From Candidatus Berkelbacteria bacterium (lineage in GTDB: Bacteria > Patescibacteriota > UBA1384 > XYA2-FULL-43-10 > CAINNR01): 40,328 nt of DNA. The translations under genes were made by a program, and so were the position numbers. Each line of letters opens with the position of its first letter. Position 1 is the stretch's first letter. Below, in pieces: positions 1-6,867 of the stretch. Location: contig JAPLVH010000017.1 of assembly GCA_026397205.1 (NCBI GenBank), positions 1 through 40,328 on the forward strand. Direction: 5' to 3'. Below the pieces are notes generated by a model. That model ran no database searches. It saw nothing but the letters and a program-made list of their open reading frames with translations, and had not been told where the DNA came from.

Positions 1-897
1 TGATGGCGTCGCAATACTGTCGGTTGAGGTGAGAGTTGTTTCAACTTGAAGATAACGCTGTTGGGTCAACCCCGACAAATCAATTGAGCCGGCATAAGCC
101 GCCGAATTAGACCAATTAGACCAATTAGACGAATCTGCCGAGGTCCGAAACCTAAACGCCACCGATGTATTTGCCGGTATCGTTGCATCCGGCACAAACG
201 TATCCCAATGTTGGAAGGTTGCGGTGCCGTCTAGTTGGGTGGAGGAGGAGGTGTGTGTGGCGGTGGCTTGCTGATAATAAAGTTTTAAATCATAAATTTT
301 AAACGGGGAGTCGTAAGGTGCTCCACCTAGGGTAACAATTTTATAATACTTGGTTACGACCGAAGGGCTGACAGTGTGATCAGCCGAACATCGGGCTGAC
401 GGTGCACACAACAAAGTTGTTGGATTAATTTTTGTCCAAGATGAGCCATTCGAAGAAGTGTAGATATTTAATCCCGTATAATATTCTCCGTCAAGATGAT
501 ATTTATTTAGGTTTATTGCGTCGAATGGCCCAATTTCCCAATAATGATTTGCTCCGTTTGACGGAATTGGTCCCCAATAAGTAGCCAAATCATCATCAAC
601 AACCTTGGCTTTGTCGGCGGAATCATAATCGGCGTCGAGTGATATCCCAGCAGTATCCAAATGTTGGCTCCCAGAAGTTTTGTCATCAATTTTTATATCT
701 CCGGGCGTTGAAGTTGAATCAATATTCTGGACTGTTCCAAGTTCCCATTCCGCCTTGCTGGTAATTGTTGCCGATCCGGAAGCGGCGTTGATTTTTGTTT
801 TATTCTTTGGGATAAACTTAGGTAGAACACAAAAAGAAACCAAAAAAACTACTAACAAAATTGCAGCAAATAGAATTTTTCTTTTATTTTTTAGCAC
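1..897 (-). CDS. Surface/exported protein with discoidin-like domain (3' end outside window)
   Basis: An open frame of 299 codons runs without a stop from a GTG at 897 to the left edge, so the C-terminus is missing. The N-terminus has basic residues followed by a hydrophobic segment (about residues 7-25), typical of a signal peptide or membrane anchor. Residues about 75-200 contain DDDLATYWG, HYWEIGPF and NGSSWTKI, which resemble an F5/8 type C (discoidin-like) carbohydrate-binding domain. Residues after about 215 are Thr/Ser-rich with an SNWSNWSN repeat. An upstream in-frame stop fixes the start at or after GTG 897; no good ribosome binding site is seen. Likely a secreted adhesin-like protein; the exact role is unknown. 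Confidence 0.75.
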   Translation of the reverse strand, partial: MLKNKRKILFAAILLVVFLVSFCVLPKFIPKNKTKINAASGSATITSKAEWELGTVQNIDSTSTPGDIKIDDKTSGSQHLDTAGISLDADYDSADKAKVVDDDLATYWGPIPSNGANHYWEIGPFDAINLNKYHLDGEYYTGLNIYTSSNGSSWTKINPTTLLCAPSARCSADHTVSPSVVTKYYKIVTLGGAPYDSPFKIYDLKLYYQQATATHTSSSTQLDGTATFQHWDTFVPDATIPANTSVAFRFRTSADSSNWSNWSNSAAYAGSIDLSGLTQQRYLQVETTLTSTDSIATPS

Positions 898-929
898 ATA
901 TCAATTATATTGAAAATCAGCCACAAATG

Positions 930-958
930 CAAAACGCTTCTCCTCGCGGGAAAAGCGT
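930..958 (-). terminator. Intrinsic terminator after the pilin gene
   Basis: On the minus strand a 10-bp stem (ACGCTTTTCC pairing with GGAGAAGCGT, one G-U) with loop CGCGA is followed by TTTT. It lies 28 bp past the pilin stop codon and before the next minus-strand gene. Confidence 0.7.
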
Positions 959-985
959 CTGCTCGCCGGTTTGCGCCTCTGGGCG

Positions 986-1552
986 CTAGCCGGGCTTGTA
1001 GAATTTGGCTCCGGTAATGTAGCCGGGGTCGGTTTTGGGCGGTCCTGCGGCGCAGATAAACCACTTCTTGCCGCTGGTGCTGGGCAAGTAAGCGGTCATA
1101 TTCTGGCCGGGTGGACCAAAAGCTGTCGCGACTCGTTCCCAGTTTCCGCTGTTATCAACGTAGATGTCTGCGGAGAATGCCACCCCGGTCACCTCAACTT
1201 TGCGAATTGCTTCGGGTTTGTCGAGAATCGCGGAGAAAGTCGTGGCGGTTATCGTTGTATCGGCTGGCGATACTTCAGCGCCGACTTTTGGCAACGACTT
1301 GAGTGGTTGCGGCGGATGTTCTTTCCGCATTTGGACGAAGTCGGTTTCTGTAAAGAACGGTTTGTCCGTTGACTTGTAGTCGTTGTCCCACTTTTGGTTG
1401 TGGGTTGCAGACTCTGGCATCGTTGTCCGCGGAGTGAAGCTGGTTGGCGTCTTGTAGTCACTGATGAAAACCGGCAAGAGGATCGCAGCCAGGCCGATGA
1501 TCACGGCGATGACAATCAGAAGTTCAACCAGAGTAAATCCGTGTCGCTTCAT
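986..1552 (-). CDS. Type IV pilin-like protein
   Basis: The 188-residue product begins MKRHGFTLVELLIVIAV, a classic class III prepilin signal: Gly at -1, Phe at +1, Glu at +5 of the mature protein, then a long hydrophobic helix. The prepilin peptidase would cleave after Gly5. The rest (about residues 30-188) is a hydrophilic globular domain with no recognised motif. The start ATG at 1552 is chosen because AAGGAG sits 9 nt upstream; an ATG at 1561 directly abuts that site. The gene is alone, ends at a terminator and is preceded by TATA-rich iterons. It could be a major pilin or a minor pseudopilin for adhesion or DNA uptake; a comEC homologue lies elsewhere in the window. Confidence 0.85.
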   Translation of the reverse strand: MKRHGFTLVELLIVIAVIIGLAAILLPVFISDYKTPTSFTPRTTMPESATHNQKWDNDYKSTDKPFFTETDFVQMRKEHPPQPLKSLPKVGAEVSPADTTITATTFSAILDKPEAIRKVEVTGVAFSADIYVDNSGNWERVATAFGPPGQNMTAYLPSTSGKKWFICAAGPPKTDPGYITGAKFYKPG

Positions 1553-1600
1553 CCGAAACATCTCCTTCTCCGCCCGGGTTTGGGCGCTGGGTTGCCTCGT

Positions 1601-1664
1601 GGGGTATATACTATATATGGGGTATATACTATATATATAGTATACAACATATATAGTATACAAC
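1601..1664. repeat. TATA-rich iterons upstream of the pilin gene
   Basis: Two perfect tandem 18-mers GGGGTATATACTATATAT (1601-1618, 1619-1636) overlap two perfect tandem 16-mers ATATATAGTATACAAC (1633-1648, 1649-1664) in roughly inverse-complement orientation. The junction forms a 20-bp palindrome. The cluster lies 49-112 bp upstream of the pilin start, so it may be a regulator-binding array or contain -10-like TATACT elements. Confidence 0.75.
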
Positions 1665-1692
1665 CGCCACTTGGTGGTTTGTTGTAAGTTCC

Positions 1693-1776
1693 GCCTGATC
1701 AAGCCGGTGATATCACCTTCTCAATCTAAGCCAAAGGGAATTTGAAATTATTCAACTTCCTGTTTGGACTAAATCA
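1693..1776. repeat. ~80-bp direct repeat, copy 1 (left of HEPN-MNT)
   Basis: Starts GCCTGATCAAG and is highly similar to 2518-2602. The inner part is an imperfect hairpin: CTAAGCCAAAGGGAATTTGAA faces TTCAACTTCCTGTTTGG across a short loop. This copy also has the 12-bp palindrome GGTGATATCACC. Its end overlaps the stop codon of the HEPN gene. Confidence 0.85.
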
Positions 1777-2172
1777 AACAACTTTGTCTAAATACTTTTT
1801 AACTTCGGTCAAAAACATTTCAGTTTTTTCAATCGCATTTTCAACCATGTCGATTGTGGCTACAAACTTTGGACTGTAGTCGGCATCTTTCCGCAACATT
1901 TCCGCTTTTACCACGAAATTGTGAAATTTCTTATCAAACTTTCCTGTCTTGACGTAAAGCAAATAAAATTTGTCGATCATTCCCTTGTGAGTTTTGGCGT
2001 AAGTGTCTTCAAGTTCAAGAAGTCCGCGCAGAATATCAACGTTGGCATAATATGCTCTTGAAATTGAATCGCGGAAGTTTCCGAATTTTGCTAGCAGTTT
2101 TGCTGACCCAATTCTTTCGCTTGCACTCTCAACCATTTCTTCAATAATTTGTTTTTCTATCTTCTTGTTCAT
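1774..2172 (-). CDS. HEPN-domain protein (toxin component of a MNT-HEPN pair)
   Basis: A 132-residue helical protein matching the HEPN family (PF05168 type): SRAYYA at 38-43 and KTHKG at 60-64 are characteristic. In MNT-HEPN modules the HEPN partner is generally an RNase toxin and the nucleotidyltransferase its antitoxin. A strict R-x4-6-H ribonuclease motif is not clear, so activity is uncertain. The start overlaps the MNT stop by 4 bp (ATGA), indicating translational coupling. The two-gene unit is bracketed by two copies of an ~80-bp repeat, suggesting it moved as a cassette. Confidence 0.85.
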   Translation of the reverse strand: MNKKIEKQIIEEMVESASERIGSAKLLAKFGNFRDSISRAYYANVDILRGLLELEDTYAKTHKGMIDKFYLLYVKTGKFDKKFHNFVVKAEMLRKDADYSPKFVATIDMVENAIEKTEMFLTEVKKYLDKVV

Positions 2173-2495
2173 AATCTGACTCCTTTCGCGACCTCGCGAT
2201 AAAAGAGCCGTTCTTTATTTTTTTTGAATTCGCTAACTCCTTGGTTGAAAATTTGAACATCAAGGTTTTTTTCGAATTGATAATCGGTTTCCAAATCAAT
2301 AATCAGGTCATCATCTTTTCCAAAACTTTTGATTTTTCTTTTTGTTAGCAAAAACAAATCCATGTCAGAATCTTTTTTTGCTGTGCCTCGGGCGCGCGAG
2401 CCATATAAAATCACTGAGACAAGTTTATTGCCCAATTTCTTTTTTAACTCTTTCTTGATTTCTTTGGCAATTTGTAAATCTTTTTCGTTTGGCAT
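2169..2495 (-). CDS. MNT-type minimal nucleotidyltransferase (antitoxin partner)
   Basis: A 108-residue protein of the NTP_transf_2 / Pol beta superfamily. GSRARG at 32-37 and DSDMD at 42-46 (D44 and D46 likely metal ligands) form the active-site signature; D79 in NLDVQIF is the probable third carboxylate. In known MNT-HEPN systems this protein AMPylates or otherwise neutralises the HEPN toxin. It is the first gene of a two-gene minus-strand operon, overlapping the HEPN gene by 4 bp. Confidence 0.88.
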   Translation of the reverse strand: MPNEKDLQIAKEIKKELKKKLGNKLVSVILYGSRARGTAKKDSDMDLFLLTKRKIKSFGKDDDLIIDLETDYQFEKNLDVQIFNQGVSEFKKNKERLFYREVAKGVRL

Positions 2496-2810
2496 GATTT
2501 TATTTTAGCACGATTCTGCCTGATCAAGTGACGGTATCGCCTCCTCGATCTAAGCCAAAGGGAATTTGAAACCTTTTTCAACTTCCTGTTTGGATTAGAT
2601 TCTATTTAGGGGACGGTTCTCTTTTGAATACGACTTTCGCACATCTGTCTTTCTTGGCTCAAGCTAACGTCATAATTATTTTACACTCCCAATATAGCAT
2701 ATTTTTCCCATTTTGTCAATGGGGAAATTCATAAACGTTTGTTTCATTATATAACTTTTGTCAATCAAAATGAAAAATTAAAAAAATCATTTACAGACAA
2801 TACAAAACAA
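2496..2810. other. Intergenic region with repeat copy and possible element remnant
   Basis: No gene is seen. The stretch holds repeat copy 2 (2518-2602), then a TTTAGGGGACGGTTCTC segment at about 2605-2622. That motif reminds me of tails near REP-associated or IS200-like transposases in other genomes, but this is weak memory-based evidence. The remainder up to the first palindrome is AT-rich without clear structure. Confidence 0.4.
2518..2602. repeat. ~80-bp direct repeat, copy 2 (right of HEPN-MNT)
   Basis: Same order of blocks as 1693-1776: GCCTGATCAAG, CTAAGCCAAAGGGAATTTGAA and TTCAACTTCCTGTTTGGA, in the same orientation. The imperfect hairpin is retained and its outer arm ends (ATCTAA and TTAGAT) pair better than in copy 1. 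Confidence 0.85.
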
Positions 2811-2848
2811 TGGTGTGAAAATGGTGCTGGAGCACCATTTTCACACCA
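2811..2848. repeat. Palindrome A1 (18-bp arms, 2-nt centre)
   Basis: Perfect inverted repeat: arm TGGTGTGAAAATGGTGCT, centre GG, then the exact complement. It shares the outer TGTGAAAA/TTTTCACA and inner GCT/AGC blocks with the palindromes at 3395 and 4142; the four bases between differ but stay complementary. It sits 44 bp before the GrpB-family gene, and a TGATAAAAT promoter-like element follows. Confidence 0.95.
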
Positions 2849-2892
2849 AAATGATAAAATAATTAGAGGATGAGAAATATAGGTGGTGAGAA

Positions 2893-3405
2893 ATGAAATA
2901 CAAAATTGTTTTACACAAAAGCAAATATTTTTCAGAATATCGTGAATTTTGCCAAAATTTGACAAAAATTCACAAAAAGAAACTCGATATTCATCATATT
3001 GGTAGTACGTCGGTGTCTGGTCTTGATGGAAAAGGGGTTATTGATGTTTTGATTGGGGTAAAAAATTGGCGAGAGTCGGAAGGCGTTATCAAATCGCTGA
3101 AAGGAATTGGGATAAAATACTGTTGGCCGAAAAATGGCGGGAGAATTTTTTTAAGCAACAGAAAAATAAATTCCCGCGAGGGTGATTTTCATATTCATCT
3201 TGTTCGCAGGGCGACAAAACAATACAAAAATTTCATCAGATTTAGAGATATTTTGCGCCAAGACGAATCAATTGCAAAAAAATACAAAAAAATCAAAGTT
3301 CGTGCGATAAAAACATCAGAGAATAGATTTTTCTACAAACATTTCAAAGGATTTTTTATTGAGTCAGTGCTTAAAAAAGAATTGTGTTTAAATTATTTGG
3401 TGTGA
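2893..3405 (+). CDS. GrpB-family nucleotidyltransferase-like protein
   Basis: A 170-residue protein. HIGSTSVSGL at 35-44 followed by GVIDVLIGV (about 48-56) is the signature of the GrpB/UPF0157 family, related to Pol beta-type nucleotidyltransferases; the biochemical role is unknown. FHIHLV at about 98-103 fits the conserved C-terminal part. The start ATG has AGGTGGTGAG upstream. The gene lies exactly between palindromes A1 and A2, and its last codons and TGA stop lie inside A2. That placement suggests it is cargo of, or a separate unit in, the palindrome-flanked locus with the neighbouring Cas2-like gene. Confidence 0.8.
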   Translation: MKYKIVLHKSKYFSEYREFCQNLTKIHKKKLDIHHIGSTSVSGLDGKGVIDVLIGVKNWRESEGVIKSLKGIGIKYCWPKNGGRIFLSNRKINSREGDFHIHLVRRATKQYKNFIRFRDILRQDESIAKKYKKIKVRAIKTSENRFFYKHFKGFFIESVLKKELCLNYLV

Positions 3406-3438
3406 AAATTATGCTCCAGCATAATTTTCACACCAAAT
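3395..3438. repeat. Palindrome A2 (21-bp arms, 2-nt centre)
   Basis: Perfect inverted repeat centred on CC at 3416-3417, with inner arm TGAAAATTATGCT. Compared with A1, the variable four bases are TTAT instead of TGGT, with matching changes in the opposite arm. It contains the stop codon of the GrpB gene and lies 62 bp before the Cas2-like start. No U-tract follows, so it is not a typical terminator. Confidence 0.95.
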
Positions 3439-3500
3439 TTCTCAGAAAACTATGGAATGTGATAAAATTAGAGTAGAATTTTTTGAAATACGAGACACCG

Positions 3501-4088
3501 ATGAAGAAATATCAAAAAGAAATTATCAAATTATCTGCCCGGGAACTGCTTTTGTCGTTTATTGATTTAGCATCACCGTTTTTCCAAGCTAGCCGAATTT
3601 ATCGCCAAGGCGCGAACAAATATATCAACGAGCGTCGAATTGAAAAAGCTGAGTTTTGGGACAAAATAAAATATCTCAAGCGCTCGGGTTACATCGAAAG
3701 ATTTCTTGACGGAAACGAGGAATATCACATGTTGACGCAGAAGGGCAGGGAAAAACTTGAGAAATTAAAATTTCAGGCAATAAAAATCAAGCGGCCGGAA
3801 AAATGGAACGGAAAATGGTGGCTGGTAATTTTTGATGTCCCGGACAAGAAAAAACAGGGGCGTGATTTGTTGCGAAAGAAATTGATATCGATTGATTTCG
3901 AAAAAATTCAGGAAAGTGTTTATGCCTATCCGTTCGAGTGTGCCGATGAAATTGATTTTATTGCTGGCAATTTGAATGTCGGCGAAAATGTTTTAATATT
4001 TATTGCTAATGCTATCAGGGGCGAAGAAGTGGTGATTGAAAAATTTCTCGACAAAAATATTTTGACTAAGAGAGATTTACAGAAATAA
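3501..4088 (+). CDS. wHTH / Cas2-like (PaaX-like) protein, locus A
   Basis: A 195-residue protein. The N-terminal ~85 residues look like a winged helix (FWDKIKYLKRSGYIERF, then LTQKGREKLEKL). The C-terminal ~100 residues look like a Cas2/PaaX-C ferredoxin fold: KWWLVIFDVPDKKKQGRD, with the Asp of FDVP at the Cas2 catalytic position, then QESVYAYPF and ENVLIFIA. ATG 3501 is preferred over the in-frame TTG at 3483; no strong Shine-Dalgarno is seen. A TGATAAAAT promoter-like box lies at about 3460. There is no cas1, effector or array nearby. It may be a repressor, nuclease or transposase-like protein acting on the flanking palindromes A2 and A3. Confidence 0.8.
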   Translation: MKKYQKEIIKLSARELLLSFIDLASPFFQASRIYRQGANKYINERRIEKAEFWDKIKYLKRSGYIERFLDGNEEYHMLTQKGREKLEKLKFQAIKIKRPEKWNGKWWLVIFDVPDKKKQGRDLLRKKLISIDFEKIQESVYAYPFECADEIDFIAGNLNVGENVLIFIANAIRGEEVVIEKFLDKNILTKRDLQK

Positions 4089-4141
4089 AATTTAAGACAA
4101 GAAAAAAAGTTAAAAAAAGTAAATTCAGGGTTGGAAAAAGA

Positions 4142-4181
4142 AGTGTGTGAAAAGTTCGCTCCAGCGAACTTTTCACACACT
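4142..4181. repeat. Palindrome A3 (19-bp arms, 2-nt centre)
   Basis: Perfect inverted repeat centred on CC at 4161-4162; arm AGTGTGTGAAAAGTTCGCT. The TGTGAAAA and GCT blocks match A1 and A2, while the intervening bases are GTTC with complementary GAAC opposite. It lies 53 bp after the Cas2-like gene. Confidence 0.95.
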
Positions 4182-4190
4182 ATCATAATT

Positions 4191-4216
4191 AAAAAAGGCA
4201 ACCAGTGGTTGCCTTT
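4191..4216 (-). terminator. Intrinsic terminator for the 4264-5172 gene
   Basis: A 10-bp perfect stem (AAAGGCAACC with GGTTGCCTTT, loop of 3) followed on the minus strand by TTTTTT. It lies about 50 bp after the stop of the minus-strand gene. Confidence 0.85.
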
Positions 4217-4263
4217 GGATAAAACAGGACTTAAATTCGAGAAATAAACAATCAACTCTACTC

Positions 4264-5172
4264 TCACCGCCAGACGGCGAGGCCGTAACCGCTGAAGTTT
4301 CTAGCCGAATTAATGTCTCCGTCAACGACCCAAGACAAAATGTGTCCCTCTCTGGAAATCACAGTTATCCTTTTGTCGAGCGGTGTCACGACTCCTAGTC
4401 GTGAAAGCCGGGCGATTTGATCATTTTTGTCGAAGCTGAGAACTTTTCCAACGGCAGAGAAGAAAACCGGAAAGATTCTTTTGACTCCTCCTACAAAATA
4501 ATTTTCGTAAACAGTGATCATCGCTAGTATTCGTCCATCGGGCAAAAGTTGAACATCAAAAAGCTTCTGACCGTCCTGATGATTGGCGACAGCCGTTATA
4601 ATTCGCTCGCCGCTAGATAGGAGGTAAGCGATTAAGCGGCTCGGAAAGGGCTTTTTGGGATAGTGTTCTCGTGAGCCGTCATTTTCAACAACGTAAACAA
4701 ACGAATTTGTCGCGACCATCGCCGCGACATTTGTTGGACCGAATTTGGCAAGCAGCCGATAATTACTGCCGTCAATATCAATTTTGCAGAGATTGAATGT
4801 ATTGTCGCAGATTCCGATTCCGTCGTTGGTAATTTGGGCGAAGATAATTGATTTTCCGTCAGGGGCAACCGCAATATGGTCAACGCACCCACTGGTTGTT
4901 AGTTTCCGGACAAAATCGCCGTGAGCGTTGATGACGAATATATCATTGCCATTATTATCGTTCTTCAAAATTGCCAGGACTCCATTACTGATCCAACAAA
5001 TCTGAAGAACATCTTTGTTCATTGCTATTGGATATGGGTCTGAAAATCCGAAATTGTTAATGTACAGATCGTCATAGTTGCCGGCGCCCTTGACCAGATA
5101 GGCGATTTGTTCGGCAAAAAGCGGGAAAATCGAAAGCGAAAAAACCAGAACCACAGCCATCGCAAACTTCAT
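4264..5172 (-). CDS. Exported TolB-like beta-propeller protein
   Basis: A 302-residue protein with a signal peptide (residues 1-20, ending PLFA). Repeated segments such as NGNDIFVINAHGDF, VAPDGKSIIFAQ, NLCKIDIDGSNYRLL and LLPDGRILAMI resemble TolB/PD40-type beta-propeller blades. No catalytic residues are evident. The start is supported by GGAGGTG 7 nt upstream and a TGCTATAAT extended -10 on the minus strand. It is divergent from the exported protein at 5307 and shares a similar leader with it. Probably an extracytoplasmic propeller; ligand unknown. Confidence 0.7.
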   Translation of the reverse strand: MKFAMAVVLVFSLSIFPLFAEQIAYLVKGAGNYDDLYINNFGFSDPYPIAMNKDVLQICWISNGVLAILKNDNNGNDIFVINAHGDFVRKLTTSGCVDHIAVAPDGKSIIFAQITNDGIGICDNTFNLCKIDIDGSNYRLLAKFGPTNVAAMVATNSFVYVVENDGSREHYPKKPFPSRLIAYLLSSGERIITAVANHQDGQKLFDVQLLPDGRILAMITVYENYFVGGVKRIFPVFFSAVGKVLSFDKNDQIARLSRLGVVTPLDKRITVISREGHILSWVVDGDINSARNFSGYGLAVWR

Positions 5173-5201
5173 CGTGGCACCTCCGAGTCAGCATTAAATT
5201 A

Positions 5202-5263
5202 ATTATAGCAGAAATTGGGCAAAATTTAATTTTGTTGACTTTCAAAGATTAATTTGATATAAA
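5202..5263. promoter_or_regulatory. Divergent promoters between two exported-protein genes
   Basis: Plus strand: TTGACT (5235-5240), 17-bp spacer, TATAAA (5258-5263), driving the 5307 gene. Minus strand: extended -10 TGCTATAAT (TATAAT at 5207-5202) driving the 5172 gene; its -35 is weak. Confidence 0.75.
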
Positions 5264-5306
5264 ATAAGAGATGTAAAGCTCGTACACAACTCAGGAGGTT
5301 CGGCTG

Positions 5307-6203
5307 ATGAGGTCATACAAGCCGTTGATTTTGGTCGGAATTGTTTTGGTCGCCACTACTGCTGGATATTTTGTCTGGAATAACAGTTACAGCAATGAAG
5401 TTTTTCGTCAGTGGAATAATCTTCAGACATCACTGACAGAGTTGAATTCATTCATTGATGGCAACCATGACTTTTGTGATATTGTTGCGAAAGTGTCAAT
5501 GATAAAAACTGCTGTTGATCAGCGAAAAAGTTACTTCGAGCGAAAGTCAGTTCCGTTTGGTCGCGGAGATTTCAACCGCACGTTTGTCAATTATCTGGAA
5601 AATGTTTCTGCTTGCCTCGGACTGATTTCAGATAACTGTAATAAGTGGGACGGGAAAATGTTGACGGATTTGAATCAGAAGACCCAAGCGCTTCATAAGT
5701 CGCAAAATGATTGCGCAAATTCTATCCACTATCTATCGAAAAAAGATGACATCTTCATGCAGATTCCAACAATCCTCAATCAAATGCACGAAAAACGATC
5801 GGCACCAACGCCGAAACACATTGTCGAAATTGTCTCTACAACATCCCCTGTGCTGGTGGACCAACAGGCATTTGGTTTTCGCAGTTCAGCGGTTGAAGAA
5901 ATGCGGATGATAATGAGAGAATATCTCCGAGATCGCGATTATTTCAACGCTACAGCGGGTAGTATACTAAGCGACTTAAATGTTTTCGGAGAGCGGTGCA
6001 TTGCAGATCGCTATGTTTTGATTCATCGACTTGAGAATCTAGATTTGCCGAATGAGTATTATCGAGAAACAGGGCAACTTTTCGTTTCTGGCATCAATGA
6101 TGCGATTGAAGCCATTCGTATCAAGTGTCGAACTGGTGATGGACATTCAGAAGCCGCACGCCGGGCAGCGGATAAGATTTGTCAAGTCCAAAAACGACTG
6201 TGA
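5307..6203 (+). CDS. Exported or membrane-anchored protein of unknown function
   Basis: A 298-residue protein with one N-terminal hydrophobic segment (about residues 6-24) and otherwise soluble, charged, probably helical sequence. Several cysteines (in HDFCDIV, VSACLGL, DNCNKWD, ERCIAD, IKCRTG) could form disulfides outside the cell. I do not recognise the family. A strong promoter and an AGGAGG site 8 nt before the ATG indicate good expression, and a terminator follows. The promoter plus leader (TATAAAATAAG ... CAACTCAGGAGGTT) is almost repeated before the next gene at 6320, suggesting common regulation. Confidence 0.7.
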   Translation: MRSYKPLILVGIVLVATTAGYFVWNNSYSNEVFRQWNNLQTSLTELNSFIDGNHDFCDIVAKVSMIKTAVDQRKSYFERKSVPFGRGDFNRTFVNYLENVSACLGLISDNCNKWDGKMLTDLNQKTQALHKSQNDCANSIHYLSKKDDIFMQIPTILNQMHEKRSAPTPKHIVEIVSTTSPVLVDQQAFGFRSSAVEEMRMIMREYLRDRDYFNATAGSILSDLNVFGERCIADRYVLIHRLENLDLPNEYYRETGQLFVSGINDAIEAIRIKCRTGDGHSEAARRAADKICQVQKRL

Positions 6204-6224
6204 ATATTGAAGGGGCTTATCTTG

Positions 6225-6252
6225 CCTTCGGTCTTGTGACCGAGGGTTTTTT
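6225..6252 (+). terminator. Intrinsic terminator after the 5307 gene
   Basis: Stem CCTTCGGTC with GACCGAGGG, loop of 4, then TTTTTT, 22 bp past the stop codon. Confidence 0.85.
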
Positions 6253-6253
6253 G

Positions 6254-6282
6254 TTGATTTACAAGCAAAAATCTGCTATAAA
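6254..6282 (+). promoter_or_regulatory. Promoter of the 6320 gene
   Basis: TTGATT (6254-6259), 17-bp spacer, TATAAA (6277-6282) in the context TGCTATAAAAT. The following leader resembles that of the 5307 gene, including ACAACTCAGG and GAGGTT. Confidence 0.8.
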
Positions 6283-6319
6283 ATAAGTGGTACCATGACA
6301 ACTCAGGGAGGTTGTGGAG

Positions 6320-6793
6320 ATGAAGATCAACTGGCTACTGGTTTTTACCACGGTTTTTTTGATGATGTCTCAAGTTTTCGCCGCTGATTCGCTAAGCACC
6401 TACAAATCCGCCGAATTCACAATTCGCTATCCTTCGAACTTTTGCGTTCAGCAAAGTCGTGATCGCGACGGCGCCTATTTCACGTCGCCAGACAAACGAG
6501 TGATTTTTATGGTCTATTCAACGACTATGATTACAATAGGGAATTATATGTGGAAACAAGCGCTACTCGAAGAAACCATTTCTTCCTCGACGAAAAATGG
6601 TCGGACTTATGTTTTCATCAAAGCGATTGATGGGTCGTATTGTCGCCAATATGTCGAAGTCAATGATGGGGTTTCGCCTTTCAGGGTATTCGGAATCCGT
6701 TATGTTTCAGCTGATGCCTATAAAAAGTATAAACCGCTATATGAAAAGTTCGTTGGGTCTTTTGTTGGGTCTGAAGATACCGGCGATCCCTAA
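6320..6793 (+). CDS. Small exported protein of unknown function
   Basis: A 157-residue protein with a clear signal peptide (hydrophobic residues 5-19, cleavage likely after VFA). The mature part begins with STYKSAEFTIRYPSNF, like domains with a 'Y-x-A-x-F-x-I-x-Y-P' opening found in PsbP-like and other small exported proteins, but I cannot name the family. ATG 6320 is chosen because AGGGAGG lies 7 nt upstream; an in-frame GTG at 6314 would abut that site. It has its own promoter and terminator. Confidence 0.7.
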   Translation: MKINWLLVFTTVFLMMSQVFAADSLSTYKSAEFTIRYPSNFCVQQSRDRDGAYFTSPDKRVIFMVYSTTMITIGNYMWKQALLEETISSSTKNGRTYVFIKAIDGSYCRQYVEVNDGVSPFRVFGIRYVSADAYKKYKPLYEKFVGSFVGSEDTGDP

Positions 6794-6803
6794 GTCAATT
6801 TCC

Positions 6804-6833
6804 CCGTCTCACCCTTTAGCGAGGCGGTTTTTT
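6804..6833 (+). terminator. Intrinsic terminator after the 6320 gene
   Basis: Stem CCGTCTC with GAGGCGG (one T-G pair), loop of 10, then TTTTTT. Confidence 0.8.
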
Positions 6834-6867
6834 ATTGCAGAAATAGTGTTTTTTGGGTAAGATAACA

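Noticed and set aside
680-913. Plus-strand 77-codon open frame
   Set aside because: It is antisense to the long minus-strand surface-protein frame, which has an exported N-terminus and domain-like sequence.
971-1379. Plus-strand open frames over the pilin gene
   Set aside because: They are antisense to a protein with a clear prepilin signal and have no ribosome binding site or recognisable sequence.
3501-4088. A CRISPR-Cas locus
   Set aside because: The protein is Cas2-like, but no cas1, effector gene, leader or repeat-spacer array occurs anywhere in the window; the protein also has an N-terminal winged helix.
2811-4181. The palindromes as simple transcription terminators
   Set aside because: They lack a following U-tract, occur upstream as well as downstream of genes, and real U-tract terminators are present elsewhere in the window.
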